Assembly (NCBI GenBank): GCA_023212725.1
Contig: JALBYF010000062.1
Location: 42,574 to 106,573, forward strand
DNA from: Tranzscheliella williamsii
Lineage: Eukaryota; Basidiomycota; Ustilaginomycetes; Ustilaginales; Ustilaginaceae
Reading direction: 5' to 3'
Length of the DNA: 64,000 bases
Shown: in pieces, positions 30,842 to 41,175 of the stretch
How positions within the stretch are numbered: the stretch's first letter is position 1
How the letters are laid out: each line of letters begins with the position of its first letter
Notes under the pieces: generated by a model
Told to the model about the DNA's origin: nothing
The model's database searches: none
What the model saw: the letters and a program-made list of their open reading frames with translations, nothing else
Position numbers and translations under genes: made by a program

Positions 30842-33289
30842 CTAGTCGTCGTCGCTGTGGTCGTCATCGGAGCTTTCCTGGTTCTCGAGGATATAGCGGA
30901 TGACCTCCTCGGCGGCCTTGCGGAGCGCGAGGTTCTTGTCGCCGCCGACGGCTGGGTCTGTGTTTTTGCTGGCGGGGCTGCGCCACCAGCCGACGATGCT
31001 TTGTTCGGAGACAATGTCGTCGTTGTAGAACTTTTTCAGCAGGGGGATAAAGATCTTGTAGTAGCGCGGGTGGGCGGCGCAAAAGTTCTGCACGATGGAG
31101 AGCGCCTCGATGGGGTCGTCGACGGCGACGATCGAGATGAGCGGGCACCACTTGTCGAGGAGGGCGAGCATGGGCTTGGGCTGCTCCGGGTCGCACTTGG
31201 TCAGGATGAACGCCACCACCGTCTTGCGCACCTCGCGCAGCGGGACGTTGGACGCCATCCGCAGCGTCTTGAGCTCGATCGCCGCGTCGTCCACCGTGTG
31301 GCTCTCCTCGAACGCACGCTCCAGCGACGCCCGCGCCTCGGCCCGGAACTCGTCCAGCCGCTTCACCGCCGCCTGCTTCTCCACGTTGGTCTCCCCATCC
31401 GCCATCGACAGCATCATCGAGTCGCCTAGGCCGCCCGTCGAATCCGCATCCGACATCGAGCCATCCGTCTCCCCCTCCGAGTCATCCTCATCGTCCGAGC
31501 CCCGCCCACCCCCGACAGACGAGATGTCGGACAGCGAGTCGGAAAACTCCAGCTCGTCAAGATCCGCTGCCATCCGCATGAAGCGCAGGTTCTGCGCATG
31601 CTCAATCTCGTCCATCTCATTATCATCTTCGTCTTCCGAAGCGTCACCATGCTTGTCCGCTTGTTCTCCAAGCGCTGGCCACAGGTAGCCAATACCCTCC
31701 GTGCCCAGCTCCGCCGAGTAGCCGAGCTTGGACTGGCCCGCACCGGCCGCCGTCGAGGCGGTCTGCTCGGCGTCACTGTCGGCATCCGAATCACTGTCCG
31801 AGTTCCAGTCGGAGCGGTACTTTTTGCTGCCTATCCTCGCATACGGCGGCAGCTCGACGTTAGGACCGACAGTGCAGCCGTCGGCGACAACACATCCCTT
31901 GTTGAGCTTGACACCGTCCAAGATGCGGACGTTTTCGCCGACAATCGAGCGCTCGATCTGGCAGCCTGCCCCGATCTGCGAATCCGCCCAGACGTACGAC
32001 CCGGTAACAGTGCTCCTGGCGCCGATCTTGACAGAAGCCCCCACCACCGAGTGCTGCAGCAGCGCCTTGTCGCCGATCTCCGAGTTGTCGCCCACCAGAG
32101 TGTGCGGCCCGAGATGGCACGTGCGGCTCAGCACGACGTTCTGACCCAAGAACCGGGGGCCGGCACGCGAGCTGTACCTCTGGCCTCCGGGGAGGTAGCC
32201 GGCCGGCCCGAGCGGATGTGTCCAGCGACCCAGCACATCCCTCGTCACGGCATCGTAGTCGGCCGGCGACTTGACGCGGGCAGCATAGCCATGGCCGTAG
32301 GTAGACGTGCCGACCACTTCGGGGAAGGAGGAGCTGGCGATCTGAACCGAGGAGGAGGGCGGACCGGTCGGCGCAATGTGGACAAAGATCTTGCTTTCGA
32401 GCAGGTCCGAGGTGAGGATACCGAGAACAAAGTCGCGCCGAAGCGTCTGGTAGTCAAAGTTCTCGGAAAAGAGCGGCGGCACGTCTGCCGAGCAGATGTC
32501 GATGCCACAGTCGACAAGGTCGTTGCGGATGTCAATCTCGGCGCCGCGGGCGGTGCCGTTGGTCGAAGCTGCCGCGTCTTCGTCAAACAGCTCCAAGGGT
32601 AGACTGCAAGATTTGAGCCTGGGAGCGGCACGAACGGGCGCATAGTGGACCAGCTGGGAGGTGGTGGGTTCGATAAAGTAGAGCGAGAAATTGCCTGGAT
32701 TGCGTGTTCTGCTCTTCTTACCTACGGGCATGGTGCAGATGGTCATGATGGCGTCTTTGTCGCGCTTCCTACGACGCTTGTGAGCATCCACAATGCTGGC
32801 AAGGTCCATGCTGGCGATCGAATCGGCGTGGATGAGGATAAAGTCGGAACGGATCAGCTGTTTGCTGTCCAGCTCGCGCATGACATCGCCGAGTGACTGC
32901 GCATCGGGAGTGGCAATGGTGGTCACTTTGGGCAGCGAATGCCGCATCGGAGATGCTGCTAAATGCTTCTTGATCTGACCAATATGTCGACAGGACAGAA
33001 TAAAGATCTCCTCGACACCCGCTAGCGCAAGATTCTCGAGCGTCCAATCGATCAGCGGCACATTGCAAAGCGGCAGGAGACATGCAGGCTTATCCGACGT
33101 AAGCGGTTCCAGTCGCTTGGAGAAGGCATCTGCCAGTACGACAGCCTGCAACGGATCGCTTTGCAGCTCCTCCTCTCTGTTCTGGTTCTGATTAGATCGA
33201 GACTTGCTGGAGGGGCCAGCGCCAGAACCGGCACCAGGACCAGCACCCTCCTTCTTGTTTCCACTTTTACCACTTTGTTTCGGCGGCAT
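30842..33289 (-). CDS. GCD6: Translation initiation factor eIF2B epsilon subunit
   Basis: Catalytic subunit of the eIF2 guanine-nucleotide exchange factor, cytosolic. The 815-residue protein has a lysine-rich start, a nucleotidyltransferase-like domain opening near residue 47 with QAVVLADAF and PLTSDKPACLLPL, left-handed beta-helix hexapeptide repeats near residues 360-480, an acidic linker, and a C-terminal HEAT-type W2 domain (about 640-800) ending in an Asp-rich tail. That tail matches the acidic/aromatic boxes of the family. The first ATG in frame is at 33289; the three codons before it begin with TTG and are not used. It diverges from GRC3. Confidence 0.95.
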   Translation of the reverse strand: MPPKQSGKSGNKKEGAGPGAGSGAGPSSKSRSNQNQNREEELQSDPLQAVVLADAFSKRLEPLTSDKPACLLPLCNVPLIDWTLENLALAGVEEIFILSCRHIGQIKKHLAASPMRHSLPKVTTIATPDAQSLGDVMRELDSKQLIRSDFILIHADSIASMDLASIVDAHKRRRKRDKDAIMTICTMPVGKKSRTRNPGNFSLYFIEPTTSQLVHYAPVRAAPRLKSCSLPLELFDEDAAASTNGTARGAEIDIRNDLVDCGIDICSADVPPLFSENFDYQTLRRDFVLGILTSDLLESKIFVHIAPTGPPSSSVQIASSSFPEVVGTSTYGHGYAARVKSPADYDAVTRDVLGRWTHPLGPAGYLPGGQRYSSRAGPRFLGQNVVLSRTCHLGPHTLVGDNSEIGDKALLQHSVVGASVKIGARSTVTGSYVWADSQIGAGCQIERSIVGENVRILDGVKLNKGCVVADGCTVGPNVELPPYARIGSKKYRSDWNSDSDSDADSDAEQTASTAAGAGQSKLGYSAELGTEGIGYLWPALGEQADKHGDASEDEDDNEMDEIEHAQNLRFMRMAADLDELEFSDSLSDISSVGGGRGSDDEDDSEGETDGSMSDADSTGGLGDSMMLSMADGETNVEKQAAVKRLDEFRAEARASLERAFEESHTVDDAAIELKTLRMASNVPLREVRKTVVAFILTKCDPEQPKPMLALLDKWCPLISIVAVDDPIEALSIVQNFCAAHPRYYKIFIPLLKKFYNDDIVSEQSIVGWWRSPASKNTDPAVGGDKNLALRKAAEEVIRYILENQESSDDDHSDDD

Positions 33290-33680
33290 CTTGGACAATG
33301 GCCTATGTCTCCCGTTTTCGTTCTCGTTCTAGACGACAGCGACTGCAAGAACCGATGCGATGTCCCAGCCTGGTGGTGTGTGGGAGGAAACGCCAACAGA
33401 GCGCAAGAGTTGAGGCGCACGTGATTTCCACTTTGCCTGTGACGGTGATTTACAGTAATTATTTCTTTTTCTTTTCTTTTCTTGGCGGATATTTGGCCAT
33501 TTTAGGATTTTTTGGAAGAAAGTTTAGCTCGGATAGCGGAAAGAGCGGCCACTATCAATGCGAAGAAGCGGAGCAGCTTTGATGAGCGCTGTGAAGGCTA
33601 CCATCACTGCCTCCCTTCCGCACCTCTTCTTTCTCCAGAGCAGGCTTGACTGAGAAAGCAGGACACATACACAAACAGCC
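33290..33680. promoter_or_regulatory. Divergent GCD6 / GRC3 promoter region
   Basis: About 390 bases between start codons. A T-rich tract with repeated TTTTC units lies near 33460-33485. Such tracts often exclude nucleosomes in fungal promoters. No other motif recognised. Confidence 0.5.
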
Positions 33681-36600
33681 ATGCCCACCGCAACAGGCAC
33701 TCCTATCAGTGCTGTAGCCGCTCGCAAAGCCAAGGCAGAAGCACTCAGACTCGCAGCAGAAGCAGAAGCATCCCCCCCGCGCCCACCCACTCCTTCCTTG
33801 TCCGAAAGCCGCCTCAGACGACAGAAGAAGCCAGCAGAAGCCGACGTCTCGGCAAAGGGAACGAAGACAAAGGCTTTCGAAAGCTCCTCACGCAATAGCA
33901 CACCGCGCTTACCACGCACACCACACACACCACACCCGATAGCAGATGACTCCAATCTCGAGATCGTCCTTCCTTCCTCATCCGCTTCGACACGTACGAA
34001 TGGGCCACGACTGTCACGGATCTCTCAAGACTCACCTTCCTCCAGAGTACGTGCAAACGGCAAGAAGGGCGACGACCCCTCTTCGGCGGCAGGGCGCAGT
34101 CGCAGAGGGTCCACCTCGGCTCAAGTTACGCCCAGCAAGACAAGATCAGCAGCTGATGCGTATCCAGATACTTCATCTTCCAAGAAGCGCAAACCTTCGA
34201 TTAGCATAGTGATCGACGATGACGAGGAGGAGCTGGACCGCGCTGTTCAAGGCATCATCGACGAATTGCGTCTAGGTACCGATGACGAAGCTCCAATAGA
34301 GCAGCCACCGCGCAAGAAGCGTGCCGCTCGTTCCTCGGAACCGACTAGACCGGCAACGGCCCAACCGAGTAGAGCGGCCCCTGCGAAGAAGTCGACAAGT
34401 TCCCCATCGCTCTCGAGAGCACCAACGAAGAAACGTCCTAGCGCTAGGTCTACAAAGAATACGGACAGCTCGGAGCCAAATACACCTTCTCTCCGTCAGA
34501 GTTGGCTACCCACTCCCGATCTGAAGAAGATCAAATCCGCATCCAGATATTTTGTTCCTTCCCGATCAGGCAAGATACAGGCGGGACAGGACAAGGCCGC
34601 GGAGACGAATGGCACCACAACATTCGCCATGCCTATCGAGGACGAAGCCACAGGCTTCTTGGCGTTTGGCGCTGAGGCAGAGAATGAAGATGAAGTGGTC
34701 GCCTCTCGGGTTGACGTGGACACAGGTGACGAGAGCGGGGAAGAAGCTGACTCCTCCGAGGATGAGCAGGAAGGTGAAAGCAACGACGGCGTCGAGGGCC
34801 AAGGCAAAGAAGCAGATAGTCTCGCCCCCGACGCTAGCCCGACGATCTTCAAGGCCTCGAGGAGCATCGTCCCGAAGTCCAAGTCGATCGCACGGATCGC
34901 GAGCAGCGTCGTGACATCTTCGTCGGCAACCACACCGATCGACACCGCACAACCATCGCCAGAGCCAAATACCATCGACGCCCCACCACGCGGGCCAACC
35001 ATCCCCTACTCTAACTTTTCGTACATCCTCGATGGCAAGGGCCAGAACGTTGTCGTTGATATCAAGCGAAACAGATCCAAAGAGTTCTGCATCTTTGGTC
35101 TTAGACCGCGAGAAAGCCTCGTCTTCCTGGGGATCGGCCGCATTCAGGTGCTGAAAGGTAATGCACAGATCGGCGGTGCCACCCTGTCATCGAACAGCGA
35201 TGGCGTACGCTCTGCCAACATCTTTGCGCCGATCTGCCATCCTCTGCCCATCCTCAAATCGATTCCATCGAGCTCGACAGACATCGATGTCGATGAGGAA
35301 GCCGAAGCAGCTCTACGAGGTTTGCCCGAGTTGTTCGACTCTGGTAGCTTCAGCACGATCGTCAAACTCACGCCGATCAGCTCTAGCATTACTGAGATCG
35401 GCCAGGTGTGTCCCATAGGCGGTCTTCTCACGCCCTTCATTGCGCCCTCGAATCTTCCGATGCTCAAGGTCCACCAGCTGTCATCCATCAAGGTCCTATT
35501 CGAGCCTGACGTCGCATCACTGACGAGTCAACAGCAACACCTCCTCTCCAACAACATCCCCATCTCTGTCGGTCTGACCGCCATCTACATCCCGCATACC
35601 TGGCAGGTCGCTCTCAACAATCTTTCCGCCTCCGTTCACTCCTCTGCCCATCATCCTCTGGAAGAACCCGTCGTCGCACTGGTCAGAGGAAGCAAAAAGG
35701 TCGGCAAAAGCACCTTTGGACGGATGGCACTGGAAAGCATCATCACAATGGGACGAAAGATGGGTGGCAAAGTCGCCTTTTTGGAGCTGGATCTGGGCCA
35801 AAGCGATTTTGGGCCGCCCGGCATGGTCGCGCTCCATGTGTTTGATGTCAACACTCATGACGCTCTTGCACCTGGGGCTGACGGTGATGACGAAGATAAC
35901 GAGGAAAGCGTTGGAGGAGGCGGCGGCAGCAGCAGCATAACTCTGGGCCCAGGATGGTGTCAACCTAGAGTCCCTGTTCGGGCCCATTTCATTGGAGACG
36001 TGACGCCGAGGGAGGATCCTGACAGCTACGTGGCCGCTGTCCGCGACCTTATCGACTACTTCCGCGCCGAGCTACAGCAAAGTGTGGTAAGCTTCGGCGA
36101 CCCTTCCGCTGACGCAGCGTCTGCGGTGAAGGGCGCCTATCCTGCCAACACGATGCCGCTGCTCGTCAATACACAGGGATGGATCAAGGGTTTGGGAGCC
36201 GATTTGGCCTCTCGTATCGAGCCGCTGCTCCGCCCCACCCACATCTACGATGTCGTGCCTCGCGGCTCTCTCGACCCCGTTCCTTCCGTCATGCGAGGTC
36301 CTGCCTGGCTAGATGCCGAAGGTGCCATCCTGGCTACCGGTCCACAGATCATCACATTGGAGAGTGTCATTCAGACGGGCTATGTAGCCGGCGTCTTTGG
36401 CAATGCCCCTCAGTCGAGCACCGACACACATCCGGCCGGCAATGCAGATGTCTCGGCTTTATCTTCCGCCGACCTCGGAGAAGGCCCAGGGGATGGCAGT
36501 TCCACGCCACCGCTTTACATCACCAACTTCGGGTCCAAGATCACGCCGGCCGACACACGTCTCCTCAACATTATGGGCTATCTGTACGCGCAGGATCTAG

Positions 36601-37406
36601 CTGGTGAGGTGCGTACCACCTCCTCGGTGGCAACGTGGGACTTCAGCCAACCACTGGTCCATCGCATGCCCCTGGTCGTCGATGTGCACGAGGGCCTCAA
36701 GGCCGGTATTCGGGTGCTGCCCCTCGGATGCTCGATTCCGGACAGCCTCAAGCTCGCCGCGCTCAACTCTTCGATCGTCGCCATTGTTGCCGTCGACAGA
36801 GTCGATGCCGAGCCATCTCCGCCCGCAGCTGGTGGTGACAAAGCTGCCTTGGCAGAAGACGCCACTTGTAGCCGCGGACCCGGGCCGGACCGGGTGTGGA
36901 AGACGGCGTTTGACCGGGCAGTGTCGAGCAGTGCAGCCAACCTGAGTACGATCGGCCGGCACTCGCGATGTGTCGGCCTCGGCATTGTCCGCAGTATTGA
37001 CGTACAGGCCGGGCACGTCCATCTGTTGACGCCGCTCTCGCCGTCCTTCCTCGCTTCCGTGTCGGCACAGACTGGCACGGGCGGGTTGGGGCTGGTCAAA
37101 GGCGCCCTGGACCTGCCGGTGTGGGCGTCGCTCGACCACGAGGCGATCCGCGAGGCGCGCGAGAGCAAGCTCAACGTCCCCCCGCTCGAGCACAAGGCCG
37201 ACTCGTCCGCCCCTGCCTCCGCCAAGCCCCAGCCCCTGCTCGCCGGCATGCCGCGCGCCAATGTGCCCTACCTCGAATGGCCCTACCAGCCCCCCGCCCC
37301 CGCACGCGCCCACCCGCACCACCCCAAGCCCTCCTCGCTCGCAGACCTCGGCTCGCAGAAACGCAGGATCAGGAGAAACCTGATGCGCAAAAGCCAGTTC
37401 GCTTGA
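33681..37406 (+). CDS. GRC3: Polynucleotide 5'-hydroxyl kinase Grc3
   Basis: Nucleolar kinase that works with the Las1 nuclease to process the ITS2 spacer of pre-rRNA. The 1241-residue protein has a disordered, Lys/Ser/Pro-rich first third with several basic clusters (likely nuclear localisation), then a conserved core from about residue 445 (GPTIPYSNFSYILDGKGQNVV). The Walker A motif is GSKKVGKST near residue 670, followed by a Walker-B-like LELDLGQSDFGPPG near 700. The rest resembles the Clp1/Grc3 fold up to a C terminus with basic residues. It is longer than yeast Grc3 because of the N-terminal extension. Single exon. Confidence 0.9.
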   Translation: MPTATGTPISAVAARKAKAEALRLAAEAEASPPRPPTPSLSESRLRRQKKPAEADVSAKGTKTKAFESSSRNSTPRLPRTPHTPHPIADDSNLEIVLPSSSASTRTNGPRLSRISQDSPSSRVRANGKKGDDPSSAAGRSRRGSTSAQVTPSKTRSAADAYPDTSSSKKRKPSISIVIDDDEEELDRAVQGIIDELRLGTDDEAPIEQPPRKKRAARSSEPTRPATAQPSRAAPAKKSTSSPSLSRAPTKKRPSARSTKNTDSSEPNTPSLRQSWLPTPDLKKIKSASRYFVPSRSGKIQAGQDKAAETNGTTTFAMPIEDEATGFLAFGAEAENEDEVVASRVDVDTGDESGEEADSSEDEQEGESNDGVEGQGKEADSLAPDASPTIFKASRSIVPKSKSIARIASSVVTSSSATTPIDTAQPSPEPNTIDAPPRGPTIPYSNFSYILDGKGQNVVVDIKRNRSKEFCIFGLRPRESLVFLGIGRIQVLKGNAQIGGATLSSNSDGVRSANIFAPICHPLPILKSIPSSSTDIDVDEEAEAALRGLPELFDSGSFSTIVKLTPISSSITEIGQVCPIGGLLTPFIAPSNLPMLKVHQLSSIKVLFEPDVASLTSQQQHLLSNNIPISVGLTAIYIPHTWQVALNNLSASVHSSAHHPLEEPVVALVRGSKKVGKSTFGRMALESIITMGRKMGGKVAFLELDLGQSDFGPPGMVALHVFDVNTHDALAPGADGDDEDNEESVGGGGGSSSITLGPGWCQPRVPVRAHFIGDVTPREDPDSYVAAVRDLIDYFRAELQQSVVSFGDPSADAASAVKGAYPANTMPLLVNTQGWIKGLGADLASRIEPLLRPTHIYDVVPRGSLDPVPSVMRGPAWLDAEGAILATGPQIITLESVIQTGYVAGVFGNAPQSSTDTHPAGNADVSALSSADLGEGPGDGSSTPPLYITNFGSKITPADTRLLNIMGYLYAQDLAGEVRTTSSVATWDFSQPLVHRMPLVVDVHEGLKAGIRVLPLGCSIPDSLKLAALNSSIVAIVAVDRVDAEPSPPAAGGDKAALAEDATCSRGPGPDRVWKTAFDRAVSSSAANLSTIGRHSRCVGLGIVRSIDVQAGHVHLLTPLSPSFLASVSAQTGTGGLGLVKGALDLPVWASLDHEAIREARESKLNVPPLEHKADSSAPASAKPQPLLAGMPRANVPYLEWPYQPPAPARAHPHHPKPSSLADLGSQKRRIRRNLMRKSQFA

Positions 37407-37599
37407 TCCACCCATGCTGCCACCACGTACTCAGCAAGCATATGCGCTGCACTGCACCTCTCCCACTGCTCAGTCCCCAAGAGCCCGTGCTTGTAAGCCG
37501 TTATAAAGCGTGACGACGAGGATGCTGTGCCCTGCTCAGTGGCTGCTGTAGAAGCGAGAGGTTACTAAATTACGAGGAAAAAGGACAAAAAGATTCGTC

Positions 37600-37683
37600 T
37601 GATCCCGACCCGATTTGAACGGATGACCTTTGGAAGGTTCCAAGAAACTGGAAGCCAACGCTCTACCGCTGAGCTACGGGACC
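37600..37683 (-). tRNA. tRNA with intron, probably tRNA-Trp(CCA)
   Basis: On the minus strand the acceptor GGTCCCG pairs with CGGGATC, the discriminator is A, the D stem is GCTC/GAGC and the T arm is ATCCG/CGGGT around TTCAAAT. With standard numbering base 26 is G and the anticodon loop reads TTCCAG then T, giving CCA. The intron is 12 bases (37636-37647) and contains TTGGAA, able to pair with the anticodon. In this folding the pair 31-39 is C-T, a mismatch. Shifting by one gives Gly(UCC) but leaves no base 26 and another mismatch. A T5 run lies nearby downstream. Confidence 0.8.
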
Positions 37684-37884
37684 GAAGACCACTGAGCTAT
37701 TTTGCCAGTTGGTGTAGATCGTGTTAAGGTGTGCCGTTATATCATAGCGAGGCATGAAGTCAGCCATCAGAGGCGCTTGGAAAGCGTGGCTCGACCGATG
37801 GCTTCGTTCCACTGCGCCTCATCGACGTGACACGCATCATCCAGGCCGGGCCGTCGACGTCCACCGGTCCTCTGTCGTGCTGCC

Positions 37885-38917
37885 ATGAACATTATCGAGA
37901 CGCTGTTTGGCCGCGCCAAGTCGCCGGCGGAGCGGCTGCGGCAGCATCAGCGCACTCTGCAGAAGGCGCAGCGCGAGCTGGACCGCGAACGCACCAAGCT
38001 CGAACAGCAGGAGAAGAAGCTCACGCAGGACATCAATAAGAGCGCTCGTGCAGGCCAGATGGTACGTTGCTTCTCCCTTCCGCCAGTGGCGCCGCGCGCG
38101 CCTTCCGCTTGTACATGTACTGAGAGTCTGCTTTGTCCTGTCTTGGCTGCCCCTCAGCCCGCCTGCAAGGTGATGGCGAAAGACCTGGTCCGCACCAGAA
38201 GGCACATCCACAAGTTCTACCAGATGAAGACGCAGCTCCAGGCAGTCTCCCTCCGCATTCAGACGCTGCGCAGCAATCAGCAGATGGCCGAGGCCATGAA
38301 GGGCGCTACCAGGGTGAGCTCGTTTGCCGACCGCTCTCCTCCCGCACTGTCCTCTCCGCCGCACTATGCAATGCTGACAATGCTGACCGTGATCTCGCAT
38401 CGCTTTTTTCGTCCGGCTGTACTTGACTTGCAGGCTATGGGGACGATGAACCGCAGCATGAATCTGCCGGCGATCCAGCGCATCATGCGCGAGTTCGAGC
38501 GCGAGAGCGCGACGATGGACATGAAGGACGAGATGATGGGCGACGCGGTTGACGAGGCGATGGACGACGAGGACGAAGGCGTCGGCGAAGAGGAGGAGTC
38601 GGACAACATCCTCAAGGAGGTGCTCGACGAGATCGGCGTCTCTGTCGGCCAGCAGGTACGTTGTGGCTGCGCTGCCGAGCACGATGACCGTGCGCCGGTC
38701 CGCATGGTGGCTGACCCTTCCTCCGTGCCGTCGTGTCGCCGTTGCACTGCAGCTCGGCGAGGTACCCACAGCCGCATTATCGGCGCCCCAGGCAGCGCCA
38801 CAACAGCGCGTCGCCATCGGAGAGGGCGCCGCACTCGCCCCAGGCCCCGGCAGCACCGCGCTCGCCAAAGACGAAGACGCTCTCCAGGCGCGCCTCGACA
38901 ACCTGCGAAGAGACTGA
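37885..38917 (+). CDS. VPS2: ESCRT-III subunit Vps2 (CHMP2 type)
   Basis: Membrane-scission subunit on endosomes, in multivesicular-body sorting. Four exons: 37885-38061, 38158-38313, 38434-38655 and 38753-38917, joining to 239 residues. All introns are about 100 bases with GT/AG ends. The N-terminal basic amphipathic start (MNIIETLFGRAKSPAERLRQ) and helix-rich core are typical. ARAGQM|PACKVMAKDLVRTRRHI spans the first splice. The acidic C-terminal half ends in the MIM1-like helix LQARLDNLRRD, which binds the Vps4 MIT domain. This is the most intron-rich gene in the window. BTN1 follows on the same strand. Confidence 0.93.
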
Positions 38918-39422
38918 GCCGTGTCGTCGCCCCCATGATACCTTGGTCGATCCTGTACATACCTTCGTCTTGCACCCGTTCTCGTACTGACTCCCGTGTC
39001 TGTGCGTGACTGAAGCAGTACTAGCAACTGGCTGGGCCGCGATTATTGGGATTATGCACCTCCCATATCAGAACCCGCTGGGATCGCGATTCTGGCTCTC
39101 CTCCACCCACCTCGCCACTGCCTCCCACCTCACCACTGCCTCGCGCCTCGTGCTGTTCGTCTCTGCCACCTCGTCGCAGCGCGGTTGCAACAGAAAACCT
39201 GTCGTTGCAGCCCAGCAAGCTCACCTCAGCCTTTCGCGCCACACGGCAAGTGCCGGTTCGTACGGCCTCCGCCTGGCCCGCTCCCACTTTTGCCTTGCGC
39301 GCCACTCGACTCCATGCATGGTGGGTGAGGCTCTACCTCTTCGGCCTGTTCACGGTAGCCGTTCTTCCAGTGACGCTCTTCTGTCTTGTCCGCCGAGCCT
39401 GTCTACGCCCACGCCCGCAACG
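38918..39422 (+). other. VPS2-BTN1 intergenic with in-frame upstream extension of BTN1
   Basis: About 500 bases. The BTN1 frame stays open back to 39006 and contains ATGs at 39054 and 39318, so a longer BTN1 product is formally possible. Short direct repeats (variants of CCTCGCCACTGC) lie near 39102-39150. The encoded extension has no family similarity, so I treat it as leader and promoter. Confidence 0.45.
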
Positions 39423-41175
39423 ATGCCGACGCTGGCGTCGACGCGGCGCGGGCCGGGCGGAGGCGGTCTGCAGGCGGCTGTGCGGCCCTTGAAGAAACGG
39501 ATATCGGTGCGGCTGAACTCGGGCTTCTTCCTGTTTGGATTGCTGAACAACTCGCTGTACGTGGTCATCCTGACGGCGGCGCTCGAGCTGCTGCCGCGCG
39601 GGGTGCCGACGGGCGTGGTCAGCTTTGCCAATATCTTTCCCGCGCTGATCGCCAAGGCGGTCTGGCCGTATCTGCTGCGCGGGACGGTGCGCTACACGCA
39701 GCGTGTGCTATGCTGCGCTGCGCTCAGCTTCGTCGGCATGCTGCTCGTCTCGTTCTTCCCGTCGCTCGTCGTGCGCCTGCTCGGCATCTCACTCGCCTCG
39801 TTCTCGTCCGGTCTCGGCGAACTCACGTTCCTCCAGCTCAGCACGAGGTACGCCCCCCGCGCATCACCCGCCCTCATCGACCCCACCAACTTCGCAGGCG
39901 ACGGCGTGGGCTGGTTCGCCAGTGGAACCGGCGCCGCTGGCCTCGTCGGCGCAGCTGCCTGGTGGATCGTCCGCCCACTCGGCGTCCAAAGAGGCATGGC
40001 CATCCTCAGCATCCTCCCCGCGTTCATGGTGCTGGCCTACACGGTCGTCCTGCCCGGTATCGAAAAACTGCTCGGTGCAGGCACCACAAACGGCCCCCAA
40101 GCGGCATATCAGGCCATCCCGACGGCCGAAGATGCCTCCGTCGACGACGACGACGACGAGCCGCCGGCTGTGCAGCAGTCTCATGCCGACGGCGCAGGCA
40201 GAGACCCGGGCGGTGGGAGCTCGTCGCAGCACGGCGAGATGCATAGCGGTCCCAGCGCCGCAGACATCATCTCGTTGAGCCACACGCCGTTTGCGGACGG
40301 GGCAGGCGCTGACGCACCGATCGCTGTCCGGCTCTCTTTTGCTGAAAAGCTGGCGCTGCTGAAACCGATGCTCATGCTCTACATCCTGCCACTGGTTACG
40401 GTCTACTTTGCCGAGTATACGATCAACCAGGGGGTGGCACCGACGTTGATCTACCCGCTGCCTACATCGTCCACGCATCCGCTGCTGGCACTGGTGGTCA
40501 AGAAGCTCTCCGACTACTACCCGCTGTATCAGCTGGTCTACCAGACCTTTGTCTTCTTGTCGCGCTCGAGCATCTCGGTATTTGGCCTGCCCGCGATCCC
40601 GCGCCAGCTGCTCTGGCTGCCCGCCGTCCTGCAGACAAGTCTACTCGCGCTGCTCATCTCCGAAAGCCTCTATGCCTGGTTCAGGGCGAGCATCGCCAGC
40701 CCCCTCGTCATCGTGCTCATCTGCATCGAAGGCCTTGCCGGCGGCGCCGCCTACGTCAGCGTCTTCTACAGCATCGGCACCAACGAGGCCAACAGTGCCG
40801 GCACGCTAGGATCCCCAATCGTGCTCCAAGACCCCACGCCGCTCGAGGAAGAGGACGCGGACGCGGCCAAACAGCACAACGCAGCCTACGAAGCGGCGAA
40901 AAAGGCCCAAGAGCACGAGTTCCGCATCGGATGCGTCGGTGTAAGTCGCGCCTCCCTCCTATTCTCCCTACGTTGCGTCCCGTTCTCGTCTTCCATCGCG
41001 GATATGCCCAGCGCTCATGCTGATGCTGATTGCCTCCCTGACCCGCCGCCTTGGCTACGTGCAGTTCGGCGACAGCCTCGGCATCCTAGCCGCCAGTCTG
41101 ATCAGCATGCCCTTGCAGGTAGGCCTGTGCCATTCGCAGGTCCGTGACGGCCGCGAGCTGTGTAGACAAGTCTGA
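39423..41175 (+). CDS. BTN1: Battenin-like vacuolar membrane protein (CLN3/Btn1 family)
   Basis: Polytopic vacuolar/lysosomal protein linked to vacuolar pH and basic amino-acid balance. Two exons, 39423-40940 and 41065-41175, give 542 residues. The start at 39423 puts 29 residues before the conserved first membrane span (NSGFFLFGLLNNSLYVVIL). About ten hydrophobic segments follow, with a long acidic, polar loop (near residues 225-300). The intron begins GTAAGT and ends GTGCAG; splicing joins EFRIGCVG to FGDSLGILAASLISMPLQ, restoring the C-terminal family block. Translation then runs straight on through a GTAGGC to the stop at 41173-41175. ATGs at 39054 and 39318 are in frame upstream. Confidence 0.92.

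Noticed and set aside
37837..39027. 396-codon minus-strand frame across VPS2
   Set aside because: Runs through VPS2 introns and exons alike and has no family pattern.
41119..41139. GT...AG segment at the end of BTN1 as an intron
   Set aside because: Only 21 bases, and reading straight through gives a sensible end with a stop at 41175.
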